Of a stretch of 64,000 bases of DNA, positions 25,444 to 34,700 are shown piece after piece. Each line of letters begins with the position of its first letter. Within the stretch, counting starts at the first letter, position 1. The DNA is taken from assembly GCF_024171785.1 (NCBI RefSeq), contig NZ_JAMTCK010000006.1, forward strand, positions 186,001 through 250,000, written 5' to 3'. The notes beneath the pieces were generated by a model, which was not told where the DNA came from, did not search any database, and saw nothing but the letters and a program-made list of their open reading frames with translations. A program made the position numbers and the translations under genes. This DNA is from Goodfellowiella coeruleoviolacea. GTDB lineage: Bacteria; Actinomycetota; Actinomycetes; Mycobacteriales; Pseudonocardiaceae.

Positions 25444-26178
25444 GTGAACGCGCCCAGGGACATGGCGGTCCGCGATCAGATCCTGCGCGTGGCAGCGCGG
25501 CTGCTGGCGGAGTCGGGCGGCGAGTCGCTGTCCATCCGCGCGGTCTGCTCCGCCGCCGGCGTCGGTGTCCCCACCCTGCACCACTACTTCCGGGACCGGC
25601 AGGGCCTGCTGGACGCGGTGGTCGCGCACGGCTTCGAGCAGTACCTGACCACCAAGCAGGCGGTGGTCACGACCGAGGACGCCGTGGCTGACCTGCGCCG
25701 CTACTGGGACAACCACGTGGCCTTCGGCCTGGCCCACCCCACGCTCTACCGGCTGATGTACGGGTCGGCGTATCCCAGTCGCCGCCCGGCCGCCGCCGAC
25801 GAGGTGTACCGGCTCCTGCTGCGCGCGCTGCACCGGGCCGCGCGGTCCCGGCGGCTGCGGGTGCCGCCGGACACCGCCGCCCAGCTGATCTCCGCGGCCG
25901 CGGTGGGGGTCACCCTGACCCTGATCCGCAAGACGGGCCAGAACGGCACCGGTGACCTGGCCGACCGGGCCTGGGCCGCGGTGCTCGCCGCGATCGGCAC
26001 GGCCGCCGAGCCAGGGCCGGGTCAGCCGGCGGCCGGGGCGGCACCGGCCGCGCAGGCCGTGGCCCTGCTCGCGGCGCTGGACAGCCAGCCGAGTTCGGTG
26101 TTGAGCCCGACCGAGAACGCGCTGCTGCACGAGTGGCTGACCCGGCTGGCCAGCGCGGCCGTGACGCACTCCGGTTGA
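25444..26178 (+). CDS. TetR/AcrR-family transcriptional regulator
   Basis: The protein has 244 residues. The N-terminal helix-turn-helix is clear (VRDQILRVAARLLAESGGES, GVGVPTLHHYFRDRQGLLDA). The C-terminal domain contains WDNHVAFGLAHPTLYRLMYG, a phrase seen in TetR_C_13-like proteins. The start is the GTG at 25444, just downstream of the inverted repeat; the ATG at 25462 is possible. The larger open frame that begins at 25288 overlaps the SDR gene and is not used. It probably controls the SDR and itself. Confidence 0.87.
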   Translation: MNAPRDMAVRDQILRVAARLLAESGGESLSIRAVCSAAGVGVPTLHHYFRDRQGLLDAVVAHGFEQYLTTKQAVVTTEDAVADLRRYWDNHVAFGLAHPTLYRLMYGSAYPSRRPAAADEVYRLLLRALHRAARSRRLRVPPDTAAQLISAAAVGVTLTLIRKTGQNGTGDLADRAWAAVLAAIGTAAEPGPGQPAAGAAPAAQAVALLAALDSQPSSVLSPTENALLHEWLTRLASAAVTHSG

Positions 26179-26203
26179 CCGGGGCGGGCGCCGGTCGGCG
26201 CGT

Positions 26204-26587
26204 TCACGCCGGTCCGGCCGGTGCCCCGGTGCCGGTCGGGTCCGGTTCCGGTGCCTGCCCACCGTCGGACTGCCCGCCGTCGGACTGTCCACTGTGGCCG
26301 GTTGGGGTGGCTGGCCCGGCCGCCGGGGCCGAGCACACCTCGATCGGGACACCCGGTTCCCGGGTGATGACGGTCTCGGGCTGGGACAGGTCCTCGCCGC
26401 CGGGTGGCGCGGTGCGCACGACGCGCAGGTACAGGGCCACGCCGTCGGTGCCGCGCACCACGGTGTCGGTGCGCCCGTGGCCGCCGCCCGGCACCTCGTA
26501 GCCGGCCACCGCCTCGATGCCCGGGTGTCCGGACTCGGCCAGGACCTGGTGCAGCCACTGCCTGAACCGTTCGACGCGCACGGTCAC
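26204..26587 (-). CDS. Hypothetical protein (127 aa), second of a coupled pair
   Basis: The gene starts with GTG at 26587 (VTVRVERFRQWLHQVLAESG) and overlaps the stop of the upstream gene (GTGA). Its first 80 residues look globular, with alternating strands (GRTDTVVRGTDGVALYLRVV), while the rest is a Pro/Gly/Gln-rich tail with the repeat QSDGG twice. No known domain is recognised. The coupling to the 78-residue gene upstream and shared motifs (a two-strand hydrophobic stretch after an initial helix) suggest the two proteins act together. Confidence 0.6.
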   Translation of the reverse strand: MTVRVERFRQWLHQVLAESGHPGIEAVAGYEVPGGGHGRTDTVVRGTDGVALYLRVVRTAPPGGEDLSQPETVITREPGVPIEVCSAPAAGPATPTGHSGQSDGGQSDGGQAPEPDPTGTGAPAGPA

Positions 26588-26820
26588 AGCACCGCCGGCG
26601 GGATCTGGTAGCGGGGCACCTGGCCGACGCCCCGACCGGACACCTGGCCGACCATCAGGTAGGCGCAGGCGCCGCTGGCGAAGTCGACGCGCAGCCGGGT
26701 GTGGTTGTCCGGGTGCTCCTGGCTGGGGATCAGCCGCACCGCGGTGATCTCCGGGTGGTCGGCCGCGACGATCAGCCGGACCAGCAACTCGTCTAGCTCG
26801 CGCACGCGCACGGCGGCCAT
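26584..26820 (-). CDS. Small hypothetical protein (78 aa), first of a coupled pair
   Basis: It starts at the ATG 26820 (MAAVRVRELDELLVRLIVAA); a GTG four codons earlier is possible. It reads as helix, then strands (EITAVRLIP, HTRLRVDFASGACAYLMV). The stop TGA overlaps the GTG of the next gene, so the pair is translationally coupled. Upstream the sequence is AT-rich with a CATATCACT box that may be a promoter. No family is recognised. It is divergent from the histidine kinase gene at 26978. Confidence 0.65.
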   Translation of the reverse strand: MAAVRVRELDELLVRLIVAADHPEITAVRLIPSQEHPDNHTRLRVDFASGACAYLMVGQVSGRGVGQVPRYQIPPAVL

Positions 26821-26977
26821 CGTGCCAGACACGAAGAGTGATATGCGAACACGGTCCGTGATTAACTTCCTGGTGTTGTTGCGATGTGCAATTGCATGAC
26901 CACCCGCCGATCACCGCCACGGCCTCCCTGTCTTTCGGCAGAGGCGCCCACCGGCCGGCCCGGGATAGCGTCGGCCA

Positions 26978-28765
26978 GTGGGACGAACAGGGTCTGGGCT
27001 GGTCAGGGCAGGGCTGACCAGGATCTGGTCGGGCTGGCGCGCCGCGCTGGTCGACCTGGCGGTCTGGCTGGTCACCGCGGTCGCGGTGCTGGTCCGCCAC
27101 GAGCCGGCACCGGGGTGGCTGCTGGCGGGCGAACTCACGGCCGCCGCCGGGGTGGTGCTGCTGGCCCGGGGTTGGCCGCTGCCGGGCCTGGCCGCCGGCA
27201 CGGTGCTGGCGGTCGTGGACGTCAGCTGCGCCCCGGTTCTGGTGCTGGCCGGCTACCTGACCGGCCGGCGGCTGCCCGGCAGTCGCGCCGCACTGGTGAC
27301 CCTGGCCGCGCTCGGTGTGGCCGCCAGCGCGCTGGCACCGGTGCTGGCCGGCAGCGCCTGGGCGTGGCTGGACGGGGCGCTGCTGCTGTTGTTCGCCGGC
27401 GTGGTGCCGTGGCTGGCCGGCCGCTACCGCCGCCAGCGCCAGGACCTGGTGCACGCTGGGTGGGAGCAGGCCGAGCTGCTGGAGCGGGCCCAGCAGAGCA
27501 TCGCCGCCCAGGCGCGCCTGCGGGAGCGCGCCCGGATCGCCCAGGACATGCACGACTCGCTGGGCCACGAGCTGAGCCTGATCGCGCTGCGCGCCGGCGC
27601 GCTGGAGGTGGCGCCCGAGCACGCCGAGTGCTGCCGGGCCGCTGCCGGGGAGCTGCGGGTCAGCGCGACCAGGGCGACCGAGCGGCTGCGCGAGATCATC
27701 GGTGTGCTGCGCGAACCCGACGCCGCCGGGGCCGAGAACGCGCCCCGGCAGCCGGGCGGGGAGAGCATCGCCGAGCTGGTGGCCAGGGCCCGGGCCTCGG
27801 GCATGGTCGTCGACCTGCGCGAGCACCACGCCGATCCAGCGCCTGATTCAGGGGCCGGTCCGGCCGCCGCCGACGCGGTGCCGCTGCTGGTGGACCGCGC
27901 CGCCCACCGGGTGGTGCAGGAGGCGCTGACCAACGCGACCAAGCACGCGCCCGGCGCGCCGGTCACCGTGCTGCTGACCCGCTCGGCCGAGCACACCGAG
28001 GTGCGGGTGAGCAACCCGGCCCCGCCGCGCGTCGGCCCGCTGCCCGGCCTGCCCGGCGGCCAGCGCGGCCTGATCGGCCTGCGGGAACGGGTCCGGCTGG
28101 TGGGTGGCAGCTTCCAGGCGGGCCCCACCGCCGACGGCCAGGGCGGCCCCGGGTTCGCGGTGGCCGCCTGGCTGCCGCACCACCCGAGCCACCCGGTCGC
28201 GCCCGCCGGTGCGCAAGCCACCGACACCGGAGCCGCCGACAGCGGAGCCATCGACACCGGAGCCGCCGACAGCGGGTCCGACGGGGCCGGGTCGGTCAGG
28301 ACCGGAGCCGTCGGGGCCGGGTCCGGCGGGGGAACCGAGTCGGGCCAGCACCTGGCGCGCTCCCGTCAGCGGGTGCGGCGCAGCCTGATCGCGCTGGTGG
28401 CCGCGCCCGCGGCCGTGCTGGCCGCGATCGCCGGGCTCACCACCGTCATCCTGGTCGCCGACCGGATGGCCTCCCGGCTGGCACCCGACGACTACGCCCG
28501 GATCAGCGTCGGCCAGCAGCGCGCCGCGATCGCGCCGCTGCTGCCGGCCGAGCAGCGCACCGAGCGGCCCCCGGTGCTGGAGCCGCCCGTGCCGGCCGAC
28601 GCGACCTGCGAGTACTACGGCACCAGCGGCAACCCGTTCGACCTGCCCTCGGACGTGTACCGGCTGTGCTTCACCGGGGACGTGCTGGTGGCCAAGGACC
28701 TGGTGCCCGGCGACGGGCCCCCGCTCCAGCAGCCCGCGCGCGGTGGTCCCACCGACTCGGGCTAG
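26978..28765 (+). CDS. Orphan NarL-type sensor histidine kinase with an extra C-terminal membrane segment
   Basis: The protein has 595 residues. About five N-terminal membrane helices (residues 20-145) are followed by the HisKA_3 dimerisation domain with the phospho-acceptor His192 in ARIAQDMHDSLGHELSLIAL, then a HATPase domain (VVQEALTNATKHAPGA, GLIGLRERVRLVGGSF). Unusually the protein goes on past the kinase: a repetitive Ala/Asp/Gly linker (TDTGAADSGAIDTGAADSG), one more hydrophobic helix (near 470-490) and a roughly 100-residue domain with two Cys. No response regulator gene is adjacent, although most such kinases are paired. The stop codon overlaps the stop of the convergent PKS gene (CTAG). 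GTG start. Confidence 0.85.
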   Translation: MGRTGSGLVRAGLTRIWSGWRAALVDLAVWLVTAVAVLVRHEPAPGWLLAGELTAAAGVVLLARGWPLPGLAAGTVLAVVDVSCAPVLVLAGYLTGRRLPGSRAALVTLAALGVAASALAPVLAGSAWAWLDGALLLLFAGVVPWLAGRYRRQRQDLVHAGWEQAELLERAQQSIAAQARLRERARIAQDMHDSLGHELSLIALRAGALEVAPEHAECCRAAAGELRVSATRATERLREIIGVLREPDAAGAENAPRQPGGESIAELVARARASGMVVDLREHHADPAPDSGAGPAAADAVPLLVDRAAHRVVQEALTNATKHAPGAPVTVLLTRSAEHTEVRVSNPAPPRVGPLPGLPGGQRGLIGLRERVRLVGGSFQAGPTADGQGGPGFAVAAWLPHHPSHPVAPAGAQATDTGAADSGAIDTGAADSGSDGAGSVRTGAVGAGSGGGTESGQHLARSRQRVRRSLIALVAAPAAVLAAIAGLTTVILVADRMASRLAPDDYARISVGQQRAAIAPLLPAEQRTERPPVLEPPVPADATCEYYGTSGNPFDLPSDVYRLCFTGDVLVAKDLVPGDGPPLQQPARGGPTDSG

Positions 28766-31700
28766 GCCTCGCGGGCCGTCTCGGCCGGCTCCTGGTCGGC
28801 CTCGCCGGGGGTGGCCACACCGGCGCCGGCACCGGCGCTCGCCGCCGCCGCGCCAGCACCGGCCGCGGACTCCGGTTCGGCCGCGGCCGGTGCGTCCGGT
28901 GCCGGCTCGGCCGAGGACTCGCCCTCGGGCTCGGCTTCGGCCTCGGGCTCGGGTTCCGGCACCAGGTGGGCGGTGCGCGGCTCGGTGCCCAGCCGGGGCA
29001 GGAAGGTGGCCAGCTGCTCCCACCGCCACCGCCCCACGGTGAGCGCGTCCGCCTTGTGCCGCAGGCCCGTCTCCAGCACCGCCAGTGCCTCCTTGGGGTT
29101 CATCGCGGGCAGGCCGATCTGGTCCAGCGCCTCCCGCACGGCCCGTTCCCTGGCCAGGTGGCCGATCTCGTCGATGGCGCTCCACGCCACCGCCAGCGCG
29201 GGCCGGCCGGCCTGCCGACGGGCCCGGACCAGCGCCTCCAGGAACAGGTTCCCGGCCACGTAGGCCGACTGGCGCACGTGGCCGATGGTCGCGGTGGCCG
29301 ACGAGAACACCACGAACAGGTCGAGGTCGCGGTCCCTGGTCAGCTCGTCCAGCACCAGGCCGCCGCCCATCTTGGGGGCCAGCGCGGTGCGGAACCGCTC
29401 GTCGTCCAGTTCGGACAGCAGGTCGTCGTCCAGCGCCATGCCCGCGTGCACCACCCCGCGCACCCGGCACGGCGGGCCGTCACCGGCCTGCCCGGACTCG
29501 ATGGCCTCGACGACCCGGCGCATGGCCACCGGGTCGGTCACGTCCGCGGCGTGCGCGGTGACCCGCATGCCCTGGCCGGCCAGTGCCGCCACGGTCACCT
29601 CGGCCTCGGGGCTGGCCATGCCGCGCCGGCTGACCAGGGCCAGGGTGCGGGCGCCCCGGTCGGCGAGCCAGCCGGCGGTGGCCGCGCCCAGCCCGCCGAG
29701 ACCGCCCACCACCAGGTAGGCGCCGGCCGGGTCGAGCACCACCGGCTCACCGCGCCGCACGATCGGCGTCGGCTCGCCCAGGGTGACCACGACCTTGCCG
29801 AGGTGCCGGCCCTGCCGCAGCAGCTGGAACGCCTCCTCGACCTGGGTGGCCGGCAGGGTGCGGCGCGGCAGCGGCCGGTAGGCGCCGGCCTGGACCTGCC
29901 GCACCACCTCGGCGAACTGGGCGTGCCCGCGCTCGTCGGCCTGGCCGCTGGCGATGGCCTGGTCCAGGGCCACGCCGAACAGCGCCACGTTGTTGCGCAG
30001 CGGGCGCAGCAGCAGCCGCTGGTTGGTGTGCATGTCGTGGCCGCTCAGCTCGATGAACCGGCCGTGCGGACGGAGCAGCTCCAGGCCGCGCGGGATGGCC
30101 TCGCCGGACAGCGAGTTGAGCACCACGTCCACGCCCTTGCCGTCGGTGAGTTCCAGCACCTCCTCGGCGAAGCTGAGGCTGCGCGAGTTGAGCACGTGCG
30201 GCACCCCCAGCAGCCGCACCAGCTCCCGCTTCTCCTCGGTGCCCGCCGTGGCGATCACCGTGGCGCCGAGGTGCTGGGCGTACTGCACGGCGGCCAGCCC
30301 GATGCCGCCGGCCGCGCCGTGCACCAGCAGCACGTCCTCGGCGGTGAGCCGGGCCAGTCGGGTCAGGCTGTGGTGCACCACGGCGAACGCCACCGGCAGG
30401 GTGGCGCCGTCGGTGAAGGTCAGCGGCTCGGGCAGGTGGCCGACCAGCCCGGCCTTGGCCACCACGCGGGCCGCCAGCGAGCCGGGGGCCAGCGCGAACA
30501 CCCGGTCGCCCGGGGCGAACCCGGTGACCTCCGAGCCGACCTCGGTCACCACGCCGGCGCACTCCAGGCCGGGCCGGTTGGTCGCGCCGGCGTAGCCCTC
30601 GTCCAGCGCTTCGGCGTGCAGCACGTCCCGCTGGTTCAGGCCGGCGGCCCGCACCGCGATGGCCACCTCGTCCGGGCCGGGCGCCACCGACCGGGTCTCC
30701 TGCCAGGCCAGCCGGTAGGCGGGGCCCCGGTCGCGGACGGCCAGCGCGTAGTTGAGCGAGCCGGCGTTGGGGAACACGGCCGGGTCGAGGATGTCGGGCT
30801 GGCGGGGCACCACCCGCGGCACGAACCGGCCGCTGCCGGTGAGCACCAGCTCGTCCTCGTCGTCGGGGTCGAGCAGTTCCCAGGTGATCCGCCAGGCGTC
30901 CAGGGTGACGCTGCCGGTGCGGTGCAGCGACACCCGCTTCACGCCCAGTTCGGGCTGTTCGTTGGCCAGGGAACGGGCCACCCCCCAGGTGGCGGCGTCC
31001 TCCGGGGCCAGCGCCCGCTCCGGGCCGAACGTGGTCTCCGGCAGCGCCCCGCACGGCCGGGTCACCAGCCACAGCCGGGCCCGCACCCCCGGCCGCAACC
31101 GGCGGCAGGCGGCGGCGATGGCGCTGACCACCATGGCCCGGTGCGCGCCCAGCCGCACGGTCTCGGCCGGGCCGTCCAGCCGGGTGCGGCCCAGCACCAG
31201 CACGATGTTGGCGGAGCTGGCCTCGGCCGGGATCTTCTCCAGCCAGTCGTCGGGTTCGGCGGAGGTCCAGATGCGCCGGGTCTCGGCGCTGCCGGCCTCG
31301 GCGAGCAGGCTGGCCACCTCGGTGACCAGGGCGGCTTCCCCGGCGGGTTCGGCGGCCACGATCCAGCAGCAGCCGGGTTCGGCCGGGGGCAGCCCGGGCA
31401 GGTCGGCGGGTTCGGCCGGGTTGCGGGCCACCAGCAGCGAGAACTGGTCCCGGTGGGGTTCCTCGTCCGCGCCGAGCCGGGTGACGTCGGTGAACCCGCA
31501 CTCGCGCAGCAGCTCCAGCCAGGCGGCCGGGCCCAGCAGCGGCGAGTGCGGCCGCAGCGCGGTGTCGGCGCACTCCCAGAAGTCCTCGGTGAGCCCGAAC
31601 ACCGGGGCCAGCAGCGCGGTGTCGTGCGACTCCACCGCGAGCAGCTGGCCGCCCGGGGCGAGCAGCCCGCGCAGCCGGGTCAGGCAGGCCCGCACGTCCT

Positions 31701-34700
31701 GACTGGCGTGCACCGCGTTGCCGGCGATGATCAGGTCGAACTCGTCGCTGGCGAAGCCCTGCTCGGCCGGGTCGCCGTCCAGGTCGAACCACTCGTAGCT
31801 GACGAAGTCGTAGTCGCCGAACCGCTCGGCCGCCCAGCTCAGGAACGTCTCGGACACGTCGGTGCACACGTACTGGGTCTTGTCCGCGGGCAGCAGCGGC
31901 AGCAGCACGGCGGTGGTGCCGCCGGTGCCGGCGCCCACCTCCAGCACCCGCAGCGACCGGTCCGGCGGCCAGGCCGTGACCAGGGTGCGCACCAGTTCGG
32001 CGAGCAGCCGGTGGTGCAGGCTCAGCGGCGCGCACGCCTCAGCGAAGTGCTCCAGCGGGTGGTGGCCGCCGTCGGTGTCCGGGAACAGCACGGTGAGCGG
32101 GTCGCGCTGGCCGGTGCACACCTCGGCCAGGTGCCGGCAGCAGCGCTGGTAGAGCACGAGTTCCGCGGTGTGGTTGGGGAACTCTCGCAGCAGCGCGGCG
32201 AACCGGGGCTGCGGATCCGGCTCGCCGACCAGCCGCCACCGGGACCGGCCGGCCGCGCTGGCCAGGCCGTGCTCCACCACCAGCGGCAGCAGCGCCTCCA
32301 CCAGCCGGGTGTAGCCGGGCAGCAGGCCGACCGCGACGAGTTCGCCGACGCCGAACGGCTCCCGGTCCGGCAGCACCCAGTCGATCTCCTGGGCCACCAG
32401 GTGCGCGACCAGGCCGCGCAGCCCGGTGCGGAACTCCGCGTACCGGGACTCCCGCTGCCAGGCGGCGGTGAGTTGGCCGAGCCGGGCCGCGCAGGTGCGC
32501 ACCAGGTCCGGGGCGACCGGGCCGTCGTCGGCGGCGGGCACCCGGTTGCGGGGCGCCGCGCGCAGCACGGTGACGTGCTGCTCGACCGGGCTGTCCGGGT
32601 GGGCGCCGGCCTGCTGGTCGTACCGCCGCAGCCGGCACCCGCGCAGTTCCACCGCGACGACCCCGTTCTCGTCGGTGACGGTCACGTCCACGACGGCCTG
32701 GTGCTCGTCGGCGGAGCGGACCCGGGCGTGCGCGTACCCCTCGGCGGCCGGCCGCCGCCACGCCCGCACCTGCTCGACGAACACGGGCAGCCCTGGTTTG
32801 CCGCCCAGCGCGGTCAGCACCGGCAGCACCGCCTGGATCGCGCCGTCCACCACGGTCGGGTGGGCCTGGTAGCGCTCGGCGTCGGCGGTGCACGCGTAGC
32901 GGGCCAGCGCCTCCTCCCGGCCCCACCACACCTCGCGCAGCACCTGGAAGGCCGGGCCGTAGGCCAGGCCGACGCGGGCCGCGTGCTGGTAGTGCTGCTC
33001 ACCGGACAGCGGGTGCGGCAGCCGGGCGCGGTGCGCGGCCACGTCCAGCGCGGCCGGCGGCCTGGCCAGCAGCCGACGCACCCGGCCGCGCGCGCACACC
33101 TGCCAGTCCGGGGAGGTGCCGGTGCGGCTGGCGATGCGCACCACGCCGTCCTCGTCGCAGACCGAGGTCTGCAACCGCACGTCCAGCGCGTCGTCGTCGC
33201 AGCGCACCACCACGGTGGCGGGCATGTCCAGGTCGGTCACCTCGACCGGGGCGTCCAGCGCGCGCCAGCCCGCGGCCAGCGCCATCTCCACGCACGCCGC
33301 CGCCGGGACCACCACGCTGCCGGCGATGCGGTGGTCGGCCAGCCACGGCACCCTGGCCGGTTCCAGCGGGGTCCGCCACAGCGGGTCCAGCGCCTCCAGC
33401 CGCTCGCCGAGCAGCGGGTGGTCGCCGGCCGTGCCCCACCAGTCGGGTTCGCCGTTCCAGTGCCGCTCCCGCTGCCACGGGTAGGCCGGCAGGTCCACCA
33501 CCCGGCCGGGCTGCGGGAAGTGGCGTTCCCAGTCCATGGCGGCGCCCGCGGCCAGCAGGGCCGCGACCGAGGTCAGCATGGCCGCCGGCCCGCCGGTGCC
33601 GCGCCGCAGCGTGGGCACGACCGCGACCGGGCCGCCGCTGGCCGTGCGGGTGCGGCGCAGGTAGCTGGCCAGGATCGGGTGCGGGCCGATCTCCACGAAG
33701 ATGTCGAAGCCGCGCGCGGCCAGCGCCCGCACCGCCCGGTCGAACAGCACGGGCTGGCGGGTGTTGCGCCACCAGTAGTCGGCGTCCAGGCTGGCGCCGG
33801 TGACCATCTCACCGGTCACCGCGGAGGCCATCGGGATGGCCGGCCGACCCGGGGTGAGCCCGGCCAGCGCGGCGCGCAGCGGCCGCTCGACCGGGGCCAT
33901 GGCGCGGCCGTGCAGCGGGTAGTTCAGGTCCAGCCGGCGGAAGAACACGCCCCGCGCGGTCAGCCGCTCGCCCAGTTCGGCCAGGGCCGCGTCGTGGCCG
34001 ACCAGGGTCACGTCCTGGTCGCTGTTGACCGCGGCGATCTCCAACCGGCCCGGGTAGCGGGCCAGCACCTCCTCGGCCTCGGCCACGGACAGGCCCACCG
34101 CGGCCATCCGGCCCCGCCCGGCCGTGTCGGCCTGGGCCCGACCGCACTCGGCGACCACCCGCACGGCACTGTCCAGGTCCAGTGCGCCGGCCACGTGCGC
34201 GGCCGCCACCTCGCCGATGCCGTGGCCCACCACCGCGTCCGGTCGGATGCCCCACGCGGCCAGGCAGTTCACCAGGGCCAGCTGCACCGCGAACAGGGTG
34301 GGCTGGCCCACCTCGGCCAGGGCCAGCCGGGACGCGGCGGGCGCGGCGCGCAGTTCCTCGGCCACCCACCAGCCCAGCCGGCGCCGCACGAACAGGTCGA
34401 CGGCCTCGACGGTGGCGCGGAACGCCGGGTCCGCGGCGAACAGGTCGGCGCCCATACCGGCCCACTGGGCGCCGCTGCCGGTGAACACGAACGCCACCCG
34501 GCTGCCCAGCCGCGCGGTGTCCACGGCCGCGCCCGGCACGGGCTGCCCGGCGCCCAGGGCGGCCAGCCGGTCGGCGGCCTCGGCCGGGCTGCCGGCCAGC
34601 ACCACGGCCCGGTGCGGGTGTTGGCCGCGCCGCTGGCTGGCGGTGTAGCAGAAGTCGGCGAACTGCTCCGGCGGGGTGTGGCCGAGGCGGCGGCGGAACC

